The notes below the pieces were generated by a model. That model was not told the origin of the DNA, ran no database searches, and saw only the letters and a program-made list of their open reading frames with translations. Below are positions 1 through 5,405 of a DNA stretch of 7,037 bases, one piece after another. The translations under genes were made by a program, and so were the position numbers. The DNA is taken from assembly GCA_022424925.1 (NCBI GenBank), contig JAKMGM010000050.1, positions 1 to 7,037 on the forward strand. The letters run 5' to 3'. Origin of the DNA: Candidatus Poseidoniaceae archaeon. Its GTDB lineage: Archaea; Thermoplasmatota; Poseidoniia; Poseidoniales; Poseidoniaceae. Position 1 is the stretch's first letter, and the number at the start of each line of letters is the position of its first letter.

Positions 1-671
1 TCTACGTGAAGAAATTGAATGACATTGGTGGTATCTTGCAAAACGCCCAGCGAACTAATTTCATCCGTGTGACGGATTTCGATGCCTTCGTCTAACTGGT
101 CGTAAAATCGAATCGTTCGTCGATCCAGTTGCGCAAGTACGGTAACGACAACGCCTCTTTGAGATGCGGAATTGACTTCTGCAAGTCCTGATGAGCGGCA
201 CAGGTGTAGGATACCGAAACGGCCCAAGAGAAGAGTGAGACGTTCTTCAGCCTCGTCAGCAAAGTTTGCAATCTTTTTGTGGATGTGTTCACGACCTTTC
301 AGAACAGCAAAACGAGCACTTGTTTCGGCTGAATCGCCTTCTTTGTCTTCATCGTAGTCGGATTTCGCTCCCGACATCAGTTTATCGAAGGATTGACTGG
401 TACGGTCAATTCGTTCTCGTTGGTCTTTGATGAGACGCTTGAAGAGCACGGGCAACGATGAGCACGAAAACCGCATTGGCCGGTCTGCAGTCACACTCAC
501 GAGGCCAATTTCGGTCAGCCTTGAGAGTGAATTGTACGCATCCAAACGATTCGTGCCAAGCTTTTTTGCCAGTTCGCTGGCTTTGAGTTCCTTTGAAGTT
601 GAGAGAATCACAACGGACTTTGCCTCACGCTCGGAAAGACCAGCATCTTGAAACAGTTCAGTCCAATTCAT
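1..671 (-). CDS. TrmB-family transcriptional regulator (C-terminus cut by window edge)
   Basis: The minus frame from ATG 669-671 stays open to the window edge, giving 223 complete codons and no stop. Residues about 8-70 form a winged helix-turn-helix of TrmB type: GLSEREAK (11-18), recognition segment ASELAKKLGTNRLDAYNSL (31-49), and a wing ending GLVSVTADRPMRF. A basic, probably coiled segment (76-98) and an acidic linker (105-116) follow. The C-terminal part begins LKGREHIHKKI (124-134) and runs through a hydrophobic stretch LTLLLGRFGILHL (145-157), as in TrmB PLD-like effector domains. The family consists of DNA-binding regulators, often sugar- or metabolite-responsive; the ligand here is unknown. 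The start overlaps the peroxiredoxin stop (ATGA) and has GGAGG at 681-685 on the minus strand, 9 nt upstream. As last visible gene of the ribA-peroxiredoxin unit it may control its own operon or the divergent one (inference). Confidence 0.85.
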   Translation of the reverse strand, partial: MNWTELFQDAGLSEREAKSVVILSTSKELKASELAKKLGTNRLDAYNSLSRLTEIGLVSVTADRPMRFSCSSLPVLFKRLIKDQRERIDRTSQSFDKLMSGAKSDYDEDKEGDSAETSARFAVLKGREHIHKKIANFADEAEERLTLLLGRFGILHLCRSSGLAEVNSASQRGVVVTVLAQLDRRTIRFYDQLDEGIEIRHTDEISSLGVLQDTTNVIQFLHV

Positions 672-1147
672 TTCATTTCGCCTCCGGCAGAGAGGGAACT
701 GAACGCGTCAAGAATCCGTGCAACGTGGCGGCGTGGTCTGAAGAGCCAATCGTAGCAATAGTGCACTTTTCGGTCAGGCCCGATAAGGAACGAAGACTTG
801 CTAGGGAAAATTCCCAAGTGCACGGGTACGCCGTATGCTTCAGCCACTTCACGTTCGGGGTCACTGAGGAGCGCGAACGGCAGATCGAGTTCAGATTTGA
901 AACGACGATGGTCTTCAAGCGAGTCTTGACTGATTCCTATGACCTCAACAGGTGGCGTGAGTGACTGAAACAAATCATACTGTTCTTTGAAGGTCAAACA
1001 GCCTCGCTTGCAGGTTGGAGAACCGTCTTTTGCATAGAAAAACAGCACTTTCCATTTGTCATCATAATCCGCAAGGGATACGATTTCCTCTGTCGAGGAG
1101 GGCAAGGTGAAGTTTGGCGCAGTTTGACCGACGAGTTTGTTCCCCAT
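668..1147 (-). CDS. Peroxiredoxin, AhpC/TSA-Bcp type, with variant active site
   Basis: This 159-residue thioredoxin-fold protein has a Bcp/PrxQ-like layout. QTAPNFTLPS (8-17) is the N-terminal strand region. VLFFYAKDGSPTCKRGC (34-50) carries the putative peroxidatic Cys46 and a nearby Cys50, followed by VIGISQDS (69-76), LLSDPEREVAEAYGV (93-107) and SSFLIGPDRKV (118-128). The family reduces peroxides in the cytoplasm using a thiol donor. Deviations: the Pxxx(T/S)xxC motif reads AKDGSPTC, with Ala39 for Pro and Ser43 for Thr. Cys46 and Cys50 are four apart instead of the five usual in E. coli Bcp. Lys117 sits where Bcp has an Arg before SFLI. The enzyme may therefore be active with altered chemistry, or be a redox adaptor. 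GAGG lies 7 nt upstream of the ATG. It starts 35 nt after the full ribA frame and ends overlapping trmB. Confidence 0.88.
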   Translation of the reverse strand: MGNKLVGQTAPNFTLPSSTEEIVSLADYDDKWKVLFFYAKDGSPTCKRGCLTFKEQYDLFQSLTPPVEVIGISQDSLEDHRRFKSELDLPFALLSDPEREVAEAYGVPVHLGIFPSKSSFLIGPDRKVHYCYDWLFRPRRHVARILDAFSSLSAGGEMK

Positions 1148-1182
1148 GCCCCTTCCTCAAGGAATGTGTTTGTAAAGTAATA

Positions 1183-1317
1183 CTATGCTTGCTCTGGAAT
1201 CAAATGACCCATTCGCTTGGCTTTTGTCGAGAGGTAGTGGTTGTTTGTCTGGCAGCGGCCGGTGATGTGAGGGCCTCGCTTTTCGATGGAGATGCCGTTT
1301 GAAAGCAGACCGTTGAT
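1183..1317 (-). pseudogene. ribA: C-terminal 44 codons of ribA downstream of the in-frame TAG
   Basis: Read in the same frame after TAG 1318-1320, this gives 44 residues beginning INGLLSNGISIEKRG and ending NNHYLSTKAKRMGHLIPEQA, then a second TAG at 1183-1185. The E. coli RibA tail has the same order: NPKK followed by a short helix, then NEHYLDTKAEKMGHLL. Homology through the very end, with no frameshift and no other stop, shows that the gene was full length until recently or still is read through. Counting this segment, the gap to the peroxiredoxin ATG is 35 nt, normal for this operon; without it the gap would be 170 nt. There is no ATG or ribosome-binding site to suggest that it is translated separately. 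Confidence 0.88.
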
Positions 1318-1794
1318 CTAGAGTGGATTGTTGGTCATAAGGCGAACCTTTTCGACGCCGATTTGTTTGAGCATGTGAGCGCTGAAGTCGTATTCACGAC
1401 CATCAGCAGGCAAGTTCAGTGCGAGGTTCGCATCAAGCGTATCCATGCCAAGGTCTTGCAGTGCATAGGCCCGTATCTTTGCTTCTAGGCCGATACCTCG
1501 ACCCTCTTGGCGCATGTAGACGATTGCGCCGCAGCCTTCTTCTTGAATGCGAGCCATGGCCGCACGGAGCTGTGGGCCACAATCGCACTTGAGAGAGCCG
1601 AATGCGTCACCTGTGAGGCACTCAGAATGGATGCGAACCAATGGAGCCTTCGTTGTGTTGTCGAGCCCCACAGAAAGAATGCTGTGTTCTGCGCCTTTGT
1701 CGTCTACGAAGACCCGCATGCGGAAGTTTCCTTGTTCGGTTGGGAGTATTGCATCGGAGGTAATGTCTTTAGCAAGAGTGTAGTCCTTGTTCAT
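1318..1794 (-). CDS. ribA: GTP cyclohydrolase II, cut short by an in-frame TAG
   Basis: RibA converts GTP to 2,5-diamino-6-ribosylamino-4-pyrimidinone 5'-phosphate, formate and pyrophosphate, the entry step to riboflavin, FMN and FAD. The 158 residues before the TAG match E. coli RibA with a constant offset of +5: the phosphate-binding segment RIHSE (54-58), zinc ligands Cys59, Cys70 and Cys72, Gln75, EGR (97-99), Thr119, catalytic Asp131 and Arg133, and MTNNP (153-157). The frame then meets TAG at 1318-1320. The expected remainder follows in the same frame (see 1183-1317), so the intact length would be 203 residues against about 196 in E. coli. The stop falls where E. coli has GTP-contacting Lys154 (recalled from the family). 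It is either a nonsense mutation, a sequence error or a readthrough codon. A product ending here would lack the last quarter and is unlikely to be active. This is the head of the leftward operon, with TATA box at 1817-1824. Confidence 0.9.
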   Translation of the reverse strand: MNKDYTLAKDITSDAILPTEQGNFRMRVFVDDKGAEHSILSVGLDNTTKAPLVRIHSECLTGDAFGSLKCDCGPQLRAAMARIQEEGCGAIVYMRQEGRGIGLEAKIRAYALQDLGMDTLDANLALNLPADGREYDFSAHMLKQIGVEKVRLMTNNPL

Positions 1795-1816
1795 GGCTCT
1801 AAATCCAGCAATGCAG

Positions 1817-1824
1817 ATATAAAA
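1817..1824 (-). promoter_or_regulatory. Archaeal-type TATA box for the ribA operon
   Basis: On the minus strand the sequence reads CCTTTTATATC, with the box TTTTATAT centred about 26-27 nt upstream of the ribA ATG (A at 1794). Archaeal TATA boxes sit roughly 26 nt before the transcription start, so transcription would begin at or next to the ATG, a leaderless message. In agreement, there is no Shine-Dalgarno sequence between box and start. Confidence 0.6.
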
Positions 1825-1833
1825 GGCTGTATT

Positions 1834-1858
1834 GAACCTCGATTTTCAAAAACAGTTC
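1834..1858. promoter_or_regulatory. Imperfect dyad between the two divergent TATA boxes (candidate operator)
   Basis: GAAC at 1834-1837 is mirrored by GTTC at 1855-1858, and TTTTCAAAA (1843-1851) is itself a palindrome near the same centre, with the two centres differing by one base. The element lies between the two TATA boxes and would cover the BRE position of the rightward promoter, a sensible place for a regulator of both units. The TrmB homologue encoded nearby is a candidate binder. The arms are short, so chance is possible. Confidence 0.25.
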
Positions 1859-1865
1859 TTTATAA
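1859..1865 (+). promoter_or_regulatory. Archaeal-type TATA box for the Nudix-photolyase operon
   Basis: TTTATAA is centred at 1862, 27 nt before the Nudix ATG at 1889, with an A-rich stretch just upstream that could serve as a BRE. It faces the ribA box across about 35 bp, making a compact divergent promoter. If transcription starts about 26 nt from the box, the GAGGTGA at 1873-1879 would lie outside the message, so either the message is leaderless or a second promoter lies further upstream. Confidence 0.55.
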
Positions 1866-1872
1866 CTCCTAC

Positions 1873-1886
1873 GAGGTGAAATCCTC
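1873..1886 (+). promoter_or_regulatory. Shine-Dalgarno GAGGTGA, foldable with CCTC just before the Nudix start
   Basis: GAGGTGA (1873-1879) is a strong ribosome-binding site with 9 nt to the ATG at 1889, and it fixes that start. GAGG (1873-1876) can pair with CCTC (1883-1886) around a 6-nt loop, which could hide the site in RNA or act as a small DNA dyad at the transcription start. The same GAGGTGAAA string recurs before the SDR gene at 3872-3880. Confidence 0.4.
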
Positions 1887-1888
1887 TC

Positions 1889-2380
1889 ATGCACACAGTG
1901 GAATGCGATTTAGGGGTTGCGGCAATCGTCCGCAGATCTCGAAGCGTTCTCCTGGTGCGAGAGGCTCATGGCCGATACAAAGGCTGCTGGGGACTCCCTA
2001 AAGGGTATGTCAACAAGAATGAACTTCCGAGCCATGCGGTCGTACGAGAACTCAGCGAAGAGTGCGAAGTGGACGGTCAAATCATCGGCGTGCAATCCAT
2101 CCGTGAACGACTCGTCGATGGAACACCCGCCATTTTCATTGCCTACCTTGTCGAGATTGACGATGAGCAAAACCCATCGGTTGGTGAAGAAGTTACTGAA
2201 TCTCGTTTCATTGATGCCGGCGATTTCGATTCTCTGGAATGGATCAGCGACGCCATGCATTCAATGGCGCTGTCCGCAGTAAACTCAAACCAGGCGCTTC
2301 GAACCATCGATTACGAACACAGTCGAGGACACCCGTACATGCTTCACACGCTACCTAAAAACTGGGGTGGCGAAGCATGA
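1889..2380 (+). CDS. Nudix hydrolase
   Basis: This 163-residue single-domain protein is of Nudix fold. The Nudix box G-x5-E-x7-REUxEExGU is at residues 39-61: Gly39, Glu45, then RELSEE (53-58), which supplies the metal-binding glutamates. Its only departure is Glu60 in place of the usual Gly. WGLPKG (34-39) before the box and the strand LGVAAIVRRSRSVLLVRE (8-25) are typical. Nudix enzymes hydrolyse nucleoside diphosphates linked to another group, for example oxidised dNTPs, ADP-ribose or NADH. Nothing visible fixes the substrate here. It is the first gene of the rightward operon, and its TGA overlaps the photolyase ATG by 4 nt, implying translational coupling. A role in sanitising damaged or oxidised nucleotides next to photolyase is plausible inference; ADP-ribose clean-up related to the nearby sirtuin is an alternative. 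Confidence 0.9.
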   Translation: MHTVECDLGVAAIVRRSRSVLLVREAHGRYKGCWGLPKGYVNKNELPSHAVVRELSEECEVDGQIIGVQSIRERLVDGTPAIFIAYLVEIDDEQNPSVGEEVTESRFIDAGDFDSLEWISDAMHSMALSAVNSNQALRTIDYEHSRGHPYMLHTLPKNWGGEA

Positions 2381-3873
2381 ATCCCCGCCTCGTCGAACGA
2401 GTCCGCGTGTGCAACGAAAAGCCGTTAAATGCTAATGGCAAGTATGTGCTCTATTGGATGATTTCGAACCGTCGGTTCAAGTGCAACGCATCCCTTGAAT
2501 ACGCAGCACACATGGCCACAGAAAACAACGTGCCGCTGTTGGTTCTCGAAGAAATTTCAACCAGCCACGAATTCGCCAATGACAGAATATGTACGTTTAT
2601 GATTCAGGGGATGCTCGAAAACATCCGCATCTTTAGAGACAACAAAATCCGTTACGTTCCATGGGTCGAAACACCACTCAGCGGACACACCGGCAAACTT
2701 CACGACCTCGCTAAAGATGCTGTAATGATTGTAACCGACGACTTCCCAACTTACTTCCCCTCAAAGGCTGTACGCCACGCCAGCCGCTCGATAAACCGAC
2801 AACTTGTCGCTGTCGACTCAAACGGTGTATTCCCAATGTCGTGGACCGATAGAGCCTACCCAACAGCTCATGGATTCCGTCGTTTTGTCCACCAACGTTT
2901 CGTAGAGTGCATCGAAACTTGGCCACAACTCAATCCCGTCGCTAAAGGCCACAACCTTTGGCTTGATGACGAATTGTTCACACAACTCTCTCAAGAGTGG
3001 GAGTTTAACGTCACGCCGTTTGAATGGTTGTGGCGCGCTGGAGAGCCTGGTAGTTCAGGCCGTGATGCACTCTCAACGATTGAAATCGACCATTCCGTGC
3101 CGCCGGTCGCTCACGCCCGTGGCGGCCGTAGTACCGCTGTACGTATGCTGCAAGAATTCCTTTCGAACCGATTGTATCGATACGCTGACGACCGAAACCA
3201 AGTGAAATCCCCCGCAACCAGCGGCCTATCACCGTGGTTCCACTTCGGTCACATCTCAACTGTCGAAGTGATTCAGCAGATTTTGGAAACCAACAATTGG
3301 GACCCAGAAACCATCCAAACACCTCGTAAAGGCTCAAGAGAAGGTTGGTGGAATCTTGATAGAGCGGTCGAAAGTTTCCTAGACCAAATCATTACATGGC
3401 GAGAACTCGGTTTCAACAACGCCTATCATATTCCTGGGCACAACCATTACGATTCGCTACCAGACTGGGCCAAAACTACCCTCATGGAACACGCCAATGA
3501 TGAGCGAATCCAGTACACATTCAAACAAATCCAAGAAGCAGATACGCACGACGAGATTTGGAATGCTGCCCAGCGGCAATTGGTTCGTGACGGTATCATT
3601 CACAACTACATGCGCATGCTCTGGGGTAAGCGAATACTCGAATGGGCTCCATCGCCTCAGATCGCCGCTGAATGGATGATACAACTCAATGACCGCTTTG
3701 CTCTGGACGGAAGAGACCCGAATTCCTACACCGGTATCTTTTGGGTTCTTGGACGTCACGACCGAGCGTGGGGACCGGAACGCGCAATCTTCGGAAAAAT
3801 CCGATACATGTCTTCGGCCAATACTCGGCGTAAATTCGATTTGAAACCCTACCTGCAAGAATACCGTTATTGA
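2377..3873 (+). CDS. phr: Deoxyribodipyrimidine photolyase, class II-type, divergent
   Basis: The 498-residue flavoprotein uses blue light to split cyclobutane pyrimidine dimers in DNA. The N-terminal alpha/beta antenna-type domain (about 20-150) opens with KYVLYWMISNRRF, the class II counterpart of YVLYWMQRDQR. The C-terminal FAD domain carries FLDQIITWRELGFN (334-347), THDEIWNAAQRQLVRDG, LNDRFALDGRDPNSY (about 437-451, FAD-binding) and GRHDRAWGPERAIFGKIRYM (459-478). These correspond to the two class II signatures, with changes: WRELGFNN instead of RREL..NF, one extra residue in W-G-P-E-R, and Met-Ser instead of Met-Asn at 478-479. It belongs clearly to the class II side of the family, perhaps a separate subgroup; 6-4 or cryptochrome function cannot be excluded. 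GGGGTGG (2364-2370) lies 6 nt upstream of the ATG. Its flavin need gives a functional link to ribA across the divergent promoter. Confidence 0.92.
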   Translation: MNPRLVERVRVCNEKPLNANGKYVLYWMISNRRFKCNASLEYAAHMATENNVPLLVLEEISTSHEFANDRICTFMIQGMLENIRIFRDNKIRYVPWVETPLSGHTGKLHDLAKDAVMIVTDDFPTYFPSKAVRHASRSINRQLVAVDSNGVFPMSWTDRAYPTAHGFRRFVHQRFVECIETWPQLNPVAKGHNLWLDDELFTQLSQEWEFNVTPFEWLWRAGEPGSSGRDALSTIEIDHSVPPVAHARGGRSTAVRMLQEFLSNRLYRYADDRNQVKSPATSGLSPWFHFGHISTVEVIQQILETNNWDPETIQTPRKGSREGWWNLDRAVESFLDQIITWRELGFNNAYHIPGHNHYDSLPDWAKTTLMEHANDERIQYTFKQIQEADTHDEIWNAAQRQLVRDGIIHNYMRMLWGKRILEWAPSPQIAAEWMIQLNDRFALDGRDPNSYTGIFWVLGRHDRAWGPERAIFGKIRYMSSANTRRKFDLKPYLQEYRY

Positions 3874-3882
3874 GGTGAAAAT

Positions 3883-5256
3883 GTGGAGTTCAAACATTCT
3901 ACTGAAGTTGTGACAAGCGTTGAAGACACCTTCGCATGGCACGAACGAAAAGGCGCTTTCCGACGCCTTATGCCCCCTTGGGAACAAGCCGAACAAGTTG
4001 GACAATTGTCCTCCTTGGAAGACGGAACCCGCTTGACCTTCAAGTTTCCAATGGGCCCAATAAAGATGAAGTGGATCGCCGAACATTCTGGATACAAACC
4101 ACCTCACGCCTTTGAAGACACGATGATTAAGGGTCCATTCAAGACATGGCATCACGTTCATTCCTTCGTCGAAACTGAGAACGGTGCCTGCCGTGTCGAA
4201 GACCATGTCGAATACACCCTGCCCATGGGAACACTTGGCCGCATCTTCGGTGGAGCGAACGTACGAAACCGATTGAGAAGAATGTTCAAAGCCCGTGAAA
4301 TTCGCCTCTCAAAAGATACCAAGCGGTACAACAATTTCGCCCATCTCAAACGTAAAAAAATACTCATTGCCGGCTCATCAGGTCTGATTGGCCGCCAACT
4401 CATTGCTTTCTTTGACACCTCAGGACACGATGTATGGCGTCTGGTTCGAAAAACGCCGGAAGAGAAACAAATTCGTTGGGATCCGAGTCAAGGCCAGATT
4501 AACGCTGACGAGATCGAAGGTTTTGACGCCATTATCCACCTTGGAGGAGCAGGAATTGGCGATAAGCGGTGGACGAAAAAAAGAAAAATCGTTCTCGAAA
4601 AAAGTCGCACAGAAAGCACAGAACTACTGGCAACGACCATTGCTGGCCTGAAAAACAAACCTGAAGTGTTCATCGTTTCAAGTGCAATGGGCTTTTACGG
4701 CAGTCGCGGTGATGAAGAGTTAACAGAAGAGTCAGCGGCAGGTGAAGGATTCCTTCCAGACATGTGCGTCAAGTGGGAACAATCTGCACAACCCGCGAAA
4801 GACGCTGGTGTGCGAACCATACACTGTCGCACCGGTTTAGTTTTGGATGCTACCGGTGGCGTGCTGAAAAAAATGCTCCTACCAGCTCAACTGGGTGCTG
4901 GAGGTCCTATTGGATGGGGCAAACAGTGGTACTCTTGGATTGCAATGGACGACCAAGTTTACGCAATCGACCATCTCATGATGACGAAAGAATGCGAAGG
5001 CGTGTATAATTTCGGTTCTCCAAATCCGGTGCAACAGAAGACATTTGCGAAGGTACTCGGAAAAGTACTCTGGCGCCCGTCATTCATTCCCGTTCCGCCT
5101 TTCGGTATTTGGTTCCTGCTCGGAAAGATGGGTGTAACGCTGGCAACCGATAGCGCGAAGATTTTACCAAACCGCTTGATCGAAAGCGGATATGAATTCC
5201 AGTACACCACGCTTGAACCGACTCTTCGAGACGCATTGGGCAAGTGGAAGGATTGA
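3883..5256 (+). CDS. SRPBCC domain fused to TIGR01777-type NAD(P)-dependent epimerase/SDR with DUF1731 tail
   Basis: Three parts are visible in 457 residues. Residues 1 to about 150 are a cyclase/dehydrase-like SRPBCC domain, with FAWHERKGAFRRLMPPWE (17-34), GPFKTWHHVHSF and VEDHVEYTLPMG. About 157-390 is an extended SDR fold with the dinucleotide motif GSSGLIG (164-170), HLGGAGIG and SSAMGFYG (266-273). The classical YxxxK is not evident, as usual in this family. About 399-455 is a DUF1731-type tail (PSFIPVPPFGIW, ATDSAKILPNRLIESGY). The E. coli relative YfcH has only the SDR and tail; the substrate is unknown in both. The start is GTG at 3883. The ATG at 3881 overlaps it in another frame and dies after 10 codons, while the family homology fits GTG. 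GAGGTGA (3872-3878) overlaps the photolyase stop, and the intergenic gap is 9 nt, so the two are cotranscribed. A role connected with photolyase or light stress is inferred from position only. Confidence 0.92.
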   Translation: MEFKHSTEVVTSVEDTFAWHERKGAFRRLMPPWEQAEQVGQLSSLEDGTRLTFKFPMGPIKMKWIAEHSGYKPPHAFEDTMIKGPFKTWHHVHSFVETENGACRVEDHVEYTLPMGTLGRIFGGANVRNRLRRMFKAREIRLSKDTKRYNNFAHLKRKKILIAGSSGLIGRQLIAFFDTSGHDVWRLVRKTPEEKQIRWDPSQGQINADEIEGFDAIIHLGGAGIGDKRWTKKRKIVLEKSRTESTELLATTIAGLKNKPEVFIVSSAMGFYGSRGDEELTEESAAGEGFLPDMCVKWEQSAQPAKDAGVRTIHCRTGLVLDATGGVLKKMLLPAQLGAGGPIGWGKQWYSWIAMDDQVYAIDHLMMTKECEGVYNFGSPNPVQQKTFAKVLGKVLWRPSFIPVPPFGIWFLLGKMGVTLATDSAKILPNRLIESGYEFQYTTLEPTLRDALGKWKD

Positions 5257-5405
5257 AGCGGTTGGCATCGTTTACAGCCACTTGTGCTGGAGAACCGTTC
5301 AAATACAAGTCTTCACTCATTGTAAGTCTCTGACTGCTCTTGAGACATGAAGAAGAACCGCATGCAGCATTTCACCTTCATATACCGTTACACAAAGGTC
5401 GGGAC
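5257..5405. other. Gap between SDR and cobB with a possible 3' hairpin
   Basis: No supported gene is seen on either strand. Just after the SDR stop, CGGTT (5259-5263) can pair with AACCG (5293-5297), enclosing an inner stem CAGC (5275-5278) with GCTG (5286-5289). No T-tract follows, so this is at best a weak 3'-end structure. The right end of the gap holds the cobB promoter. The gap suggests that cobB can be transcribed separately from the Nudix-photolyase-SDR unit. Confidence 0.3.
5377..5384 (+). promoter_or_regulatory. TATA-like box for cobB
   Basis: TTCATATA is centred about 25 nt upstream of the ATG at 5406. The spacing matches that of the other two TATA boxes in this window and would give a leaderless or nearly leaderless message. 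A weak AAAGG (5394-5398) lies 7 nt before the ATG. Confidence 0.4.

Noticed and set aside
593..964. Plus-strand open frame opposite trmB and the peroxiredoxin
   Set aside because: Antisense to motif-bearing genes, with no ribosome site or recognisable family.
1183..1320. General reassignment of TAG to an amino acid
   Set aside because: The full ribA frame itself seems to end on TAG at 1183-1185, just before the peroxiredoxin gene; reading through it would run into that gene out of frame. Kept only as a hypothesis for the internal TAG.
1507..2001. Plus-strand open frame of 164 codons
   Set aside because: Antisense to conserved ribA sequence and running through the promoter region into Nudix in another frame; a shadow.
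3881..3913. ATG at 3881 as start of the gene after photolyase
   Set aside because: It ends at TGA after 10 codons; the overlapping GTG at 3883 gives the SRPBCC-SDR protein.
3457..4206. Long open frame of 249 codons on the minus strand
   Set aside because: It lies antisense to the photolyase C-terminus and the SDR N-terminus, both with strong family motifs; no family features and no start signal.
5257..5300. Intrinsic terminator after the SDR gene
   Set aside because: The stems are short and interrupted and no T-tract follows.
5340..5405. Upstream TTG extension of cobB
   Set aside because: The extra 22 residues do not look like a sirtuin N-terminus, and the segment contains the likely promoter; ATG 5406 matches family starts.
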